A stretch of DNA of 64,000 nt from Jaltomata sinuosa (taxonomy: Eukaryota > Streptophyta > Magnoliopsida > Solanales > Solanaceae). The translations under genes were made by a program, and so were the position numbers. The stretch is taken from positions 62,001 to 126,000 of the forward strand of contig QJPP01007519.1 of NCBI GenBank assembly GCA_003996215.1, written 5' to 3'. Each line of letters opens with the position of its first letter. The first letter of the stretch is position 1. Shown here piece after piece: positions 1-11,715 of this stretch. Below the pieces are notes generated by a model, which saw nothing but the letters and a program-made list of their open reading frames with translations, ran no database searches and had not been told where the DNA came from.

Positions 1-86
1 GTTTGTTTAGTTTATTACCTTATGACTGATGAGGAGATAAATGTTGGGGCTGTCACTAAGTCGATCATGAAAAAGGCGAGGGTTCA
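1..86 (+). pseudogene. Element A: env-like ORF, upstream part (Athila-type, putative plant transposon protein domain)
   Basis: An open frame (reading from base 8) encodes a stretch with a YLMTDEEINVG core followed by a basic KSIMKKARV segment. This resembles the conserved block of the 'putative plant transposon protein' domain found in the ORF downstream of pol in Athila-like elements. The frame stops at the insertion point of element B and resumes at 11716. Removing B and one copy of the 5-bp GTTCA duplication restores continuous sequence in the same frame, so the two parts are one broken ORF of an older element. The function of this product is unknown; it is called env-like only from its position. 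The start of the ORF lies upstream of the window. Confidence 0.6.
82..86. repeat. Target-site duplication GTTCA, left copy (element B)
   Basis: GTTCA immediately precedes the 5' LTR of B and recurs at 11711-11715 immediately after its 3' LTR. A perfect 5-bp duplication is the expected signature of a Ty3/Gypsy integrase. Confidence 0.9.
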
Positions 87-1340
87 TGAATGGAGTAAAA
101 GCCTTGGTTTTACTAGTTCTATTTGATATGATTTTGATGAAGTTTTGCCTCATATTGTGCAAGTATTGCTAATTTCTTTATTGAATATGTTCAGGTGAAG
201 TTTAGATCTAACAGAAGACCTATGTATCTCAAAAGCATAAAAAAGACACCAAAAAGGGAGCGAAAGAGCTGCACGACCGCGCAGCCTAAAGTTGCCAGCG
301 CGCAGTAAGGCAGTGAGTTGCAGCAAGGCTGGTAGCCTGTACGCCCACCTGCTCGCCCATGATCCCAGTTGCGTGCCAGCGCAGCAGGCAAGCCGGGAAT
401 AGATTTTTGAAGGGCAATGATGGAATTTCGCAAGAGAACTCCCATGCTATATGAGCAAAAATATTCCTCTAATTAGGGCATCAATTTTCTGGGCAAGCAA
501 AAGGAGAGGAGCTAAGAGGAACGGAAGAAAAAGAGAGAACTCAAAGATCCAAAATAAAAGTTGGGATTGAGAGTTTGGTTGTAATGTCTTCTTGCTTATT
601 TTTTCTTGTTGTGAACCTTCTCTCCTCTATGGAGTAGACATTATATAGGGATTTTGGTGTGAACTATATGTAATTGTTAACTAGTGTGAACTTCTCATTC
701 AATAGCCGAATATTATCATAGTTTATTCTAGATGTGGATTTTCCCTTATTGACTTTCTATTCGAAAGAAGGATTGCTCTATATATTAATTCACATGTTTT
801 GAGGTGAACTCTCTTACTTATTTCTCTTAAGTAATCGTAGGAAGCTTGTTGATTTAGTGCGAGAATTGTTCAAAGAGAATAGTTGAAAAATGTTTTCTTT
901 AGACCATTGTGGCAATATAGAGGCTAACCTTCCCGGTGCTTATACTATTATGTCAAGACAAATAGATTATTCGAAGGAAAATCTCATTCTTCTCGGGCAT
1001 AATAAGTAAGGATTGAATTCGTAAGAATCAATTATAACTAAGGGTTGAAGGAAGAATGAGAAGGAATGTTCTAGTTATCGAGAGCATATATGTAGATCGC
1101 TAAATTCAGTTATTTCTCCATTTGCAAGAACTTAGTAACTTGTGTTGCATAAACTCCTTAAATTTTCCGTTTCTATACTTGTGGTTTCACCACACCAACT
1201 ATCTAGTTTGATTTCTTGAATAATACAAAGCAAGATTGTATTGGAAAAATTACTCTAACCAATCCTGGTGGAGACGATTTAAAACTATACTATCTTTGAC
1301 TAGAGAAGCGCTTAATTTAAACTGAGTTTTGCGCTCGTCA
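87..1340 (+). repeat. Element B 5' LTR
   Basis: 1254 bp, begins TGAATGGAG and ends GCTCGTCA. It aligns over its full length with 10456-11710. The first 390 bp or so is visibly more diverged between the two copies than the rest. A GC-rich stretch (about 270-400) contains repeated GCGCGC/CGCGCAG-like words. The A-rich AAAGGAGAGGAGCTAAGAGG segment near 490 and the region after it are almost unchanged between LTRs. Confidence 0.93.
448..455 (+). promoter_or_regulatory. Degenerate TATA box in 5' LTR of B
   Basis: The 3' LTR has TATATAAG at the matching place (10818-10825); this copy reads TATATGAG. A plant LTR promoter usually places the TATA box about 30 bp before the R region, so this is the likely core promoter and the 5' copy carries a point change in it. 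Functional effect is inferred. Confidence 0.5.
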
Positions 1341-1345
1341 AATTT

Positions 1346-1364
1346 TGGCACCATCGCCAGGGAT
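1346..1364 (+). other. Primer binding site of B, tRNA-Asp type
   Basis: TGGCACCATCGCCAGGGAT lies 5 bases after the LTR. It differs at four positions from TGGCGCCGTTGCCGGGGAT, the complement of the 3' end of plant tRNA-Asp(GTC) that Athila-type elements use. Most differences are transitions, consistent with decay of a CpG-containing site. Confidence 0.75.
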
Positions 1365-1410
1365 TGGCAACAAGTAGTTCGCAATAAATCCTTGTGTATT
1401 AATTCAGGTT

Positions 1411-1447
<37 letters not shown>

Positions 1448-1534
1448 AAAAAAGTATTTTTAATAGTCAAATTCCCTGGTATTGCAGGAGATAGGTGCTA
1501 TCGCTAGTTCTGGTGTATGACATGATCATCTTCG
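1365..1534 (+). repeat. Leader of B with an ATTT microsatellite
   Basis: Untranslated leader between primer site and gag. It contains about nine uninterrupted TTTA/ATTT units at roughly 1410-1445, followed by an A run. No other feature seen. Confidence 0.7.
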
Positions 1535-2931
1535 TTGGAAATAGTTGAGTACAATCCAGAACTAGAAAAAACTCTACATTTGCTCAAAAGGGAGCTTGTA
1601 GAGAGGTTATCAGGGAAGTCTCAAGGCCTTGAAACAATGGAGGATAATGCTGCACTTGGTGATCCATTAAACCGCCATCGTGGTATGGTTAATGTTGAGA
1701 ATGTCAATGATCAGGGGGTCCAGAATCGTGGGAACATTCGCGCCCCCGCTGACGTAGAAGACCAGGTAGACCAGAATAACGGCAAAGGAGGAAGATTGTT
1801 GGGTGACTTCGGCAGGCTGAATTACAATGGGATGCAGTCAAGTGTGAAATGTCCTCCGATTGCAGCCAACAACTTCGAGTTAAAGCACAGTGTCCTCCAA
1901 GAAATCCAGAACAACTGTATTTTCAGAGGAAAGCAGAATGAAGACCCAAATAGCCACCTGATGGACTTCCATGAGATCATGCATACCTTCCAGTACAATG
2001 GAGCGTCTGATGATGCCATATATTTAAGGGCATTCCCTTTTTATCTGAAGGATGATGCTAAGGTATGGCTGAGGAGTTTACCAGCAGGATCAATTCGTAC
2101 TTGGGAAGAGATGACCACAAAGTTTCTTGATAAGTATTTCTCTCATGCGAGAACTGCTCGGATGAGGAAGGAAATAAGTATTTCTCACAACTTGAAACAA
2201 AAATTATTTTTGAAGCATGGGAGAGATTTAAGGAATTAATAATAAAGTGTCCGCACAATGGGATTGAACCGCGGATGCAGTTGACAAATTTCTGGGAAGG
2301 ACTATCTGCAGCCTCGAGAAGGACACTTAACAATGCCGTGGGAGGTCCTATCATGAGAAATACATACCAAAAAGCTGTAGACATTCTGAATGAGTTGACT
2401 GAGGATTCTTATCAATGGGTTCCACATACTTTGGATAGGAAGAAAATTGCTGGGGTACACCAGGTTGTTTCATACACTACCTTGCAGGCTCAGATCGCAT
2501 CCATTGCTAAGGATATGAAATAATTGACTATATCTCAAACTCAGATGGTACAATCAATACTTTGCGATTCTTGCGGAGGTGAACATCCAACACATGAATG
2601 CCAACAAGGTCCACTAACAGAGGAAGAGGTGAATGCAATAGGCAATTATAACAGGAGGAAAAACTTTAATCCAATGGGTCAAAGGCATCCTGGGTTTTCA
2701 TGGAGTTCACCAACAGGTAGTATGAATTCTTGGCAGCAGAACAATCCCAGAGGTCAAGGGCAAACATCTCAAGCATACCAGAATCAGCAATGTCAATATC
2801 AGCCTCAGCAAAATCAACAAGGGCAACAAGGAAGTCAATCAAGTTGGGAATACTTGATGAAAAACTTTATCACCAAGGTTGATGAAAAGTTTGAGACTCA
2901 AGGTGCTTCTATAAGAAATCTCAAGAAATAG
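1535..2931 (+). pseudogene. Element B gag (capsid/nucleocapsid), broken
   Basis: Gag packages the element RNA into cytoplasmic virus-like particles. The open stretch 1535-2239 has no ATG at its start; the first in-frame ATG is at 1637. It contains the retrotransposon-gag core at about 1940-2210, with PNSHLMDFHEI, a hydrophobic LRAFPFYLKDDAKVWL segment and TWEEMTTKFLDKYF, typical of Athila gag. Frame breaks occur near 2200-2240 and a stop at 2521. The nucleocapsid follows with one zinc-knuckle-like CDSCGGEHPTHEC (about 2560-2600) and a glutamine-rich tract at 2740-2845. The last stop is at 2929. No full-length Gag can be made. Confidence 0.85.
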
Positions 2932-3015
2932 GTAGGGCAGATTGCAAATCAGATTTCTGAGAGACTTTTGTGAATTCTTCCAAGTGATACATAGAGGAAT
3001 CCAAAGGAACTAAAA

Positions 3016-6000
3016 GTGGTGTCCCTACGAAGTGGAAAGGTATTGCAAGATGTCAATAAGGAAAAAACTAGTGAACGATCCTCAGCTCAAGCAAATATGA
3101 CTACTGAAGAGGAGTCGAGTGAAAGTCGTGAAGCAAAGGAGAAATCGAAAATGGAAGGAGATCCGAAACACATGCCTGAGCTAACCTTTCCTCAGAAGAT
3201 GAAAAGAGAGAAGCTTGAATTTTTTTTTGGTAAGTTCTTAGAGATGTTGAAGCAACTTCATGTGAATATTCCTTTCACTGAGGTGATCACTCAGATGCCT
3301 GCATATGCCAAGTTCTTGAAGGAGGTTCTTTCTAGCAAGAGGAAATTAGAGGAAACGTCTGTTGTGAAGCTAAATGCTCAGTGCAGTGCAATTCTTCAAA
3401 ACAAGCTGCCTAAAAAATGTGGTGATCTAGGAAGTTTCACTATTCCCTATGGAATAGACAGTATTCGAATTGAGAAATCATTGTGTGACTCTGGTGCTTC
3501 AATAAATCTCATGCTATTGTCAATTTTTAAGAAAATTGAGGGAGAACTTGGAGAAATAAAGTCAATTCCTGTATCTTTGCAGTTAGCTGATCAATCCACC
3601 ATCATTCGTGAAGGTATTGTAGAAGATGTCTTGGTTTGAGTAGACAAATTTATGTTCCCAGTGGATTTTATTGTGGTAGATATTGAAGCAAATAAGGAGG
3701 TTCCCCTAATCCTTGGGAGACCATTCTTAGCTACTGGGCGAGCAATTCTTGATGTCTATGAAGGGCAACTCATGCTTAGAGTTGGTGAAGAAAAAGTTGT
3801 TTTCAACATGAAGAAGATGATGAAGTTTTCAAGAGATGAGGAGAATGTGTACTCTTGTTTCAAGGTAGATATCTTGAAAGACCTAGTTGAGGAGTACAAA
3901 AATGATAAGTTAGTGGAAGACTCATTGGAAAGATGTATAACTCAGTCCAGCACTGTTGATGATGAAGATCCGCAGATTAGAGAGGAAGCAGAGGCTTTAG
4001 TATCAGATGCAGAATATGTTTGTGAAGAGGAAAAACAGAGTGAGGCACAAAAGTTGGGTCCTGAGCTAAAAGTGTTACCCACGCACTTAAAGTATGTATT
4101 TTTTGAACATGATAATTTTCCTGTCATTATTTCAGTGTATCTTATAGATGAACAGGAGAGGAGGTTAATCAATATTTTGAAAAAGTATAAGAGTGCTATT
4201 AGGTGGATGATAGCAGACATTCAGGGGATCAGTCCTGCTTTGTGCATGCACAAAATTCTGTTGGAGAAGAATAGAAAACCAACCTAAATGCAAGCTGAAT
4301 GAAAGGTTAGAAGAAGTTGTACAAAAAGAAGTTCTAAAGCTTCTTGATGCAGGGATCATCTTCCCTATTTCTGACAATACTTGGATTAGTCTGATTCATA
4401 TGGTACCAAAGAAAGGTGGGATGACTGTGGTAAAAAATGACAACAATGAGCTGATCCTACAAGAACAGTAACAGGCTGGAGGATGTGTATAGATTACAGA
4501 AGATTGAACAATGCAACTCGAAAAGACCACTTTCCACTCTCGTTCATTGATCAAATGCTTGAGAAGATGGCTAGCCAAGGGTTCTATTGCTTTCTTGATG
4601 GGTACTCAGGGTACAACCAAATACCCATTGCACCTGAAGACATGTAAAAAACCACTTTTACATGTCCTTAAGGAATATTTGCTTATAGAATAATGCCGTT
4701 TGGTTTATGCAACGCACCAACCATATTTCAGAGATGCATGATGTCCATTTTTTCTGAACTGAATGGCAAATGCTTGGAGGTTTTCATAGATGACTTCACT
4801 TTGTTTGGTGAAGATTTTGATAGTTTTCTGAACAATCTAGAGGCGGTGTTGAAACATTGTGTGGATACTCACCTAGTTTTGAACTGGGAGAAATGCCACT
4901 TAATGGTGAGAGATGGAATAGTGTTGGGGCACAAGGTGTCAGTCGATGGAATTAAGGTAGATAAAGCAAAGGTGGACATAATATCCAGACTTCTGCCACC
5001 TACATCGGTGAAAAGTATAAGAAGTTTTCTTGGGCATGAAGGTTTTTACAGGAGATTCATCAAAAACTTTTCTAGCATCTCAAAACCGCTGACAACCTTG
5101 CTCCAGAAAGAGACCAAGTTCGTGTTCACCAATGATTGTTTGCGAGGTTTTAACTTGGTCAAAGAGAAGGTCACTAGTGCCCTTATAATGGTGACACCTG
5201 ACTGGAATCTACTATTTGAACTCATGTGTAACACAGTGATTCTGCTGTAGGGGCAGTGTTGGGGTAAAAGAGAGACAACCTTTTCAGGCCTATCATCTAT
5301 GCCAGCCGTACACTGAACAGTGCCCAGGTTAATTATGCTACCACCGAGAAAGAATTACTTGAGATAGTGTTTGCTTTTGAGAAATTCTGATCTTACTTGG
5401 TAGGAAGCTAGGTGATTGTCCACACTGACCACTCTGCTCTGAAATATCTATTGCATAAGAAGAAGGCCAAGCCCAGGCTGTTGAGATGGGTTCTTTTGCT
5501 ACAAGAATTCGATCTCAAAATCATTGATAGAAAGGGTACAAAAAATCAAGTTGTTGATCACTTGTCACGACTTGAAAATCCATCGGTGGAAGAGGTGCCA
5601 ATCAGGGAAGAGTTTCCTGATGAACAATTATTCTCAGTGGCATCGATGGTGGAAAGACCACCTTGGTATGCGAATATAGCCAACTTTTTGGTTATTGAAT
5701 GGCTACCCAAGGACCTGAGCTATGAGCAGAAAAGAAAACTCCGAAGCGAGGTAAAACATTTTTTTTGGAATGACCCTTTTTTGTTCAAAATTTGTGCAGA
5801 TGGTATAATCAGGAGATGCGTACCTGAAGAAGAGATGGCCAGTATCCTATCTCATTGTCATGATGGAGCAACTGGAGGACACTACGGTGGAAATAAAATA
5901 ACATCAAAAGTAATGGAAGCAGGATTTTACTGGCCATCACTATTCAAGGATGCTCGGGAATACGTGAAAAAGTGTGACAGTTTCCAAAGGTCAGGTAACA

Positions 6001-6941
6001 TTAGTAAACGTGATAAGATTCCCCAAAACTCCATCCTAGTATGTGATATATTTAATGTATGAGGTATCGATTTCATGGGCCCATTCCCCTCATCCCACTC
6101 TTTTGAATATATCCTAGTAGCGGTTGACTATGTATCCAAATGGGTTGAAGCCATCCCTACTAGGACAAATGATGCTCGTGTAGTGTGCGAATTTTTGAGA
6201 AAGAATATTTTTACCAGATTTGGCACACCACGAGTCATTATTAGTGATAATGAATCGCATTTTATAAATAAACAATTTGCATCACTGTTAAACAAGTATG
6301 GGGTAACTCATAAAACTGGAACTCCATATCATGCCCAAACAAGTGGTCAAGTTGAGGTGGCTAATCGTGAACTAAAAAGAATTCTTGAAAAAATGGTTAA
6401 CACATCTTGAAAGGATTGGTCATTACGATTGGATGAGGCTTTGTGGGCGTATAGAACAACTTTCAAAACATCCATAGGAACATCCCTGTACAAATTTGTT
6501 TTTGGGAAGGCATGTCACTTGCCCGTGGAAATAGAGAACAAGGCTTATTGGGCGATTAAATTGCTTAATCTTGATCTTAGTCTTGTAGGTGAAAATAGAC
6601 TGGTGCAGATGAATGAAATTGAGGAGTTAAGATGAGACGCATATGAAAGCACAAAGATCTTTAAGGAGAAATCAAAGATATGGCATGATTGTCTCATCAA
6701 GACAAAATAATTTAAGGATGGGGACAAGGTGCTACTCTATAATAGTAGGCTGCGTCTGTTCCCCAGAAAATTCAAGTCAAGATGGATAGGACCATATGTG
6801 GTTAAGCATGTCAGTCCTTATGGATCAGTTGAAATTTCAAACACACAAGGTACTGAAAGTTTCAAGGTCAACGGGCACCGCTTAAAGCAATATATTCATG
6901 GAGAATTTGAAAAACAATCCTCTAACATCATCATTCCATGA
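3016..6941 (+). pseudogene. Element B pol (protease - reverse transcriptase - RNase H - integrase), broken
   Basis: Domains appear in Gypsy order. Aspartic protease: CDSGASIN with the catalytic Asp codon at 3487-3489; a TGA at about 3637 interrupts it just before the second protease block ending in LGRPFLATG (to about 3750). Reverse transcriptase: about 4080-5250, with frameshifts around 4290-4690; the catalytic FIDD is intact at 4783-4794. RNase H: about 5255-5580, including TDHSALKYLL at 5424. Integrase: zinc-binding region at 5850-5995 (H...H present, but the CxxC pair reads CDSF), then the catalytic core 6060-6410 with the D, D and E residues visible (GIDFMG, SDNESHF, GQVEVANRE). The C-terminal part continues to 6941. 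Six or more stops or frameshifts make this non-functional. Confidence 0.9.
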
Positions 6942-7944
6942 GCTCAAAATTTGCTACTTGCGTCATGCCGCAACGTTAAATCAGGCGCTTCTCGGGAGGC
7001 AACCCGATGTATAAGTATTCTATTATTTTACTTTTGAAAAAAAATAAACTTCGTGAGCGCGCAACCCAACACGCAGATGCCAGCTGAGTGCGTAGCCGCC
7101 TAGGCGCTGCTGCCATGGTGCGCTGGCGCATATATATCTGGCCCGAGTGTGCAGCAGCCTTGGCGCCACTGCCACTGTGCGCTAGAGCGCAGATGGATGC
7201 GCAAAAATTAAAAAAATAATCTTTTCCTATTCTGATCCGTTTCTTTCTTTCTTTTTTCTTTTGTTTCTCTTTCTTTCTTTGTTTCTTCTTTTCTTTTCTT
7301 TTCCCTTCACAAAATCTTCAAAAACCCTACCCTCACTTTCATCTTCTCTCTCAATCTTCCATTGAAGGACACGTACTTGGTTTTGCTCTCTCTACTACAA
7401 GGTATGCTTCTATTTCTTCCTTCTTCTTGTTCATGGTATTTTTGCTACTCTCTTATGGGTTATGGTAAGAAAAAGTGAGACTTTAATTTTATATTCTTCA
7501 TTGTTGATTGAAGGTGAAAAGATGACAACCTTGTGTAAATAAGTTGTGAATAATTGAAAATTTTTGCTTGTTAAATTGTGATGCGTAAGCTTATTGATTT
7601 GGGTGAAAAGTGAAATCACCATTGATGCTCAAAAGGTGTTTGAAATAATGCTTCAATGAAAAAAAATAAAAAATTGTGCTAAGTGAAGTTGAAGGGTGTT
7701 GCTTGTTCCATTGTTGGGTATTGCATTGTTAAACATGACTTTCTCATGAACAAGTCAAACAAAGGAATAGATGAAGTTGAGTGGAAAAAATTTGCTAAGA
7801 CACATTTTTGGGGAAGTCTTGAGTACCCAAAAATCCAAGAGAGCAATTGTTTTGTGTCGTTGCAAATTTTTATTCTTGAAACTAATTGCATTGAGTGATT
7901 AACTACAGGAACTTGATTTTTTTTTGGATAATTCAAGGAAGTGA
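6942..7944 (+). other. Element B spacer between integrase and env-like ORF
   Basis: No coding sequence supported. Contents: a CTTCTCGGGAGGCAACCCGA motif at about 6988-7007, commonly seen just after integrase in Athila-like elements; a GC-rich block 7050-7200 with CGCTGCTGCCA-like repeats; a pyrimidine-rich C/T tract 7235-7310. This is where a splice acceptor for a subgenomic env-like mRNA would be expected; I cannot assign one. Confidence 0.5.
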
Positions 7945-9100
7945 AAGCAATCAAGTGTCACTCTGAACAAAAAGGCTAGCACTTCAAAGGTCAAGGGGTC
8001 AACTTCATCAAAGGTGAAGGAGTCAAGAGCGTCTAAACCTTTTGACGCTTCTCGGTTTGTCTCCTGGGATGCTCAAGAGCGCGCTCGGGGAAAGTCTAAC
8101 AAGAAGCCAGTGTTTGAAAGAGGGGTGGATATGAACATTTTGAGGAGTGAATTTCCAGGTATTTATGATGAAATTGTGCGGACGAAAGTGGAATTTTTTT
8201 TTTGAAGATACAGAAGAGGTGAACTTGACATGGGTACATGAATTCTATGCCAATTATCCTGAACACGTGAATTTCATATGTACAGTATGGGGTAAGCAAG
8301 TGAACTTCGTAGATGAGGCAATTGAAAGCGCTTACAATTTTACCAATTTGGTATATAGTCAAGAGAGCGACTATGAAAAATACAATCAAATGCCTTATCA
8401 ATGGGGAGTATTCACTGATGCAATCTGTGCACCTAACACAGAGGTGAAATGGCTCATGGTAGATGACAAGTTTCACTCTAAGAGTTTGTCAAAGGAGGCC
8501 AAATGTTGGTTTCACATAATCAATACTCGTTTCACCCTGACTACCCACTCCACAGAGGTCTATGGGTTTAGAGCGGCCCTGTTTTTTTGATTGATGAAGA
8601 AATCCCTTATCGATCCTGCACCCGTGATTCAGAAGGAGATGTTAGAAAAAGGCAACGCTCAAAAGTTTGGATTCTTTTTTCCTTCTCTTATCACAAATCT
8701 ATGTCGGCTAGCTAATGTGTAGAAAAAGAAATTTGACATCATTGTTAAGGAGGGTGCCAAGTTTTGAGCAGACCGAATGGCCATAGAGAAAAAGGTGGTT
8801 GAGGAAGAAAGTAATGAATAATCTAATGGCAAAGATTCGAATGAGGTGAATGAGCCACCATTTGTGACACCACCGCCCGCTCAGGAGACGTAGGAGATAG
8901 TAGGACCGTCTTGGGAGGAGCAATTTCATACTCTAGAGGCAGAAGTGACCGTCATGCGAGCCTCAATAGGCGAAGTGATCAGAAAAGTGGATGAGCTGAC
9001 CGTAAAGACGGATAAAGCTGAAAGAAAAATCATGGCATGGTTGCGTGCACTTGGTCGGGCCTGTAAAATAGACCCTGACACTGTTTCTTACACCGACTGA
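7945..9100 (+). pseudogene. Element B env-like ORF (putative plant transposon protein domain), broken
   Basis: ORF downstream of integrase, diagnostic for Athila-like elements. It opens with a Ser/Lys/Thr-rich head, then PFDASRFVSWDAQERA and an IYDEIVRTKVEFFF segment. A run of T near 8195-8204 shifts the frame, and the protein resumes with NLTWVHEFYANYP, WFHIINTRF and a block equivalent to the one in element A. Further stops occur at 8588, 8720, 8764 and 8818. The C-terminal part (about 8905-9100) is charged and heptad-like, a possible coiled coil. I see no convincing signal peptide or transmembrane helix, so 'env' describes position, not proven function. Confidence 0.75.
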
Positions 9101-10441
9101 GGAAGATCAGGGAAGTTCCCTTTACTCTTACAATTGTTTTATGTCATGGGGACATGTCATAATCTAAGTGTGGGGGTGAGGGGTTGTTTGTACATATATG
9201 CTATTTTTTTTAGGATTTTTCTTTTCTACCTTAAAAAAAAAGAAGAGCAAAACAAAAGGAAAATAATAATAATTAGATTAACTTCTTTCTTGTACTTCTA
9301 TGGGTTTCTTGTTTGTTTCTTTACCATAGTCGTAATATTTTGAACCTTACATTTTCTAGAACATAAATTGAGTCAAATAGTGTTGAGCAAGTGTTAGAGG
9401 CGGAATTAACTGTTTCCTACCTTGAAGTTGTATTGCTTGCTCTTTTTGTCGTAATCGCACTTGTAAGTGTTTGAAGTTAGATCACATCAATCTTTGAACA
9501 TGTGTGGTGAGGACATATTGCTTAGTACTCATGTTTTGAAGGATCTAGAACTTGGCTTGGTAGTTATTTGAGGCAAAATTCAAGGACTCTCTTTGGGAAG
9601 GACATGATTGTAGGCTTTCTTTGTTTAACCTTTTTAGCCTATATTGACCTACCCACAATTATAATTATCCTTAGTCAGCCACTTTGTGCCTTGTGATAAT
9701 CACTTTCTTTGATAACCAAATTGCTGTTTGTGAATTGGCCCCTACTTAGCGAGCACACTTGAGTCTTGTACAAAAGTGAAAGGAATGGACCGAGCAAAGA
9801 ATAAAAGTGAAATGAAGTGTGCTAGAGTTATTTTTATTCCAAAAAGAAAATAAAAAAAAATGAGAGAGAATGGTGTGGTTGAAGCATCATCTGGAAGATG
9901 TTTTGAATGAGCAACATGGTTGATGAAGGTGTGAATCAATAAAATAAATAAATAAATAAATAGAATGGGGGTTATCATAATTGTTGTGTGTGATATAGAA
10001 GACTCAAGGTGTGAGAATGAAGGGAATGTCAAATTGTAACCTTATTCTATAAACCTTTTACCTTACTTTACAACCAAATGCAAGTCCTATATGATCCTAA
10101 CTTGAGAGATCCTTCATTAGTGGAGAGTTACTTGATTACCAAGCCTATGGTATCTTGAAAGAACATGTAGTACGTATTTTTGAGAGCAAGTGATAACGAT
10201 TTTCTTGTCCGAGATGCATGGAATAATTTGCATATGGAGAGTATTTGTATCGTTCTTCTTGTGAGTTGTGTTCAAGGATTGGTGTATGATCTAACTTTGA
10301 TTGTCAACAAGTAGTAACCCCATGAGAAGGGTAGTTTGCACTTGTGGGAATGGATGGAGTTGATTCGTGTTTGTAAGACTTGTGCGTCATGATTAGGGGT
10401 GCTTATTTTTATTCTAATTTGCTCGAGATGAGCAAAAGCAC
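9101..10441 (+). other. Element B 3' untranslated region
   Basis: No supported gene. It begins with a purine tract AAGTGTGGGGGTGAGGGG (9166-9183), a second copy of the terminal purine-tract motif lying just after the env-like ORF. A homopolymer A run (about 9233-9243) and an AAAT microsatellite (9941-9962) follow. The rest is AT-rich with no long conserved frame. Confidence 0.6.
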
Positions 10442-10455
10442 AAGTGTGGGGGTAT
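10442..10455 (+). other. Polypurine tract of B
   Basis: AAGTGTGGGGGTAT directly abuts the 3' LTR. The same AAGTGTGGGGG word is found before the 3' LTR of element A, as expected for the plus-strand primer of Athila-like elements. Confidence 0.75.
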
Positions 10456-11710
10456 TTAATGGGAGTAAAAGCCTTGGTTTTACTAGTTCTATTTGATATG
10501 ATTTTGAAGAAGTTTTGCCTCATATTGTGCAGAGATTGCTAATTTCTTTATTGAATATGTTTAGGTGAAGTTAGGATCTAATAGAAGAGCTATGTATCTC
10601 AAAAGCATGAAAAAGACTTCAAAAAAGGAGAGAAAGAGCTGTGCGACCGCGCAGCCTAAAGATGTCAGCGCGCAGCAAGGCAGTGAGTTGCAGCAAGGTT
10701 GGCAGCCTGTGCGCCCACTTGCGCGCCCATGATCCCAGTTGCGCGCCAGTGCAGCAGGCAAGCCGGGAATAGATTTTTGAAGGGCAATGTTGGAATTTTG
10801 CAAGAGAACTCCCATGCTATATAAGCAAAAATATTCCCCTAATTAGGGCATCAATTTTCTGGGCAAGCAAAAGGAGTGGAGCTAAGAGGAATGGAAGAAA
10901 AAGAGAGAACTCAAATATCCAAAACGAAAGTTGGGATTGAGAGTCTGGTTGTAATGTCTTCTTGCTTATTCTTTCTTGTTGTGAACCTTCTCTCCTCTAT
11001 GGAGTAGAAGTTATATAGGGATTTTGGCGTGAACTATATGTAATCGTTAACTAGTGTGAACTTCTCATTCAATAGCCGAATATTATCATAGTTTATTCTA
11101 GATGTGGATTTTCCCTTATTGACTTTCTATTCGAAAGAAGGATTGCTCTATATATTAATTCACATGTTTTGAGGTGAACTCTCTTACTTATTTCTCTTAA
11201 GTAATCGTAGGAAGCTTGTTGATTTAGTGCGAGAATTGTTCAAAGAGAATAGTTGAAAAATGTTTTCTTTAGACCATTGTGGCAATATAGAGGCTAACCT
11301 TATCGGTGCTTATACTATTATGTCAAGATGAATAGATTATTCGAAGGAAAATCTCATTCTTCTCGGGCATAATAAGTAAGGATTGAATTCGTAAGAATCA
11401 ATTATAACTAAGGGTTGAAGGAAGAATGAGAAGAAATGTTCTAGTTATCGAGAGCATATATATAGATCGCTAAATTAACTTATTTCTACATTTGCAAGAA
11501 CTTAGTAACTTGTGTTGCATAAACTCCTTAAATTTTCTGTTTCTATACTTGTGGTTTCACCACACCAACTATCTAGTTTGATTTTCTGAATAATACAAAG
11601 CAAGATTGTATTGGAAAAATTACTCTAACCAATCCCTGTGGAGATGATTTAAAACTATACTATCTTTGACTAGTGAAATGCTTAATTTAAACTGAGTTTT
11701 GCGCTAGTCA
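10456..11710 (+). repeat. Element B 3' LTR
   Basis: 1255 bp, aligned end to end with 87-1340. The terminal TG of the 5' copy reads TT here (10456-10457), a point change, while the CA end is kept. It holds an intact TATA box at 10818-10825. Confidence 0.93.
10818..10825 (+). promoter_or_regulatory. TATA box in 3' LTR of B
   Basis: TATATAAG, a canonical plant TATA box at about 360 bp into the LTR. The 5' LTR copy has a G in place of one A. Confidence 0.55.
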
Positions 11711-11715
11711 GTTCA
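11711..11715. repeat. Target-site duplication GTTCA, right copy (element B)
   Basis: Perfect match to 82-86, directly after the CA end of the 3' LTR. Confidence 0.9.

Larger units (their letters stand above)
87..11710 (+). mobile_element. Element B: full-length Athila-like Ty3/Gypsy retrotransposon
   Basis: Complete element of about 11.6 kb. In order: 5' LTR, tRNA-Asp-type primer site, gag, protease, reverse transcriptase, RNase H, integrase, env-like ORF, purine tract, 3' LTR. It is flanked by a perfect 5-bp duplication. The Athila assignment rests on the gag type, the primer site, the env-like ORF downstream of integrase and the GTGTGGGGG purine tracts. The coding regions carry many stops and frameshifts, so the copy is dead by itself. 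It inserted into the env-like ORF of a relative (element A), in the same orientation. The LTRs differ at about 4-5 % of positions by eye, so insertion is not very recent. Confidence 0.93.

Noticed and set aside
191..445. Minus-strand 84-codon ORF present in both LTRs of B (also 10561-10815)
   Set aside because: Conserved only because LTRs are copies; no start context, no domain, antisense to the LTR promoter region.
1822..2384. Minus-strand ORFs opposite gag of B
   Set aside because: Shadows of the gag reading frame on the plus strand.
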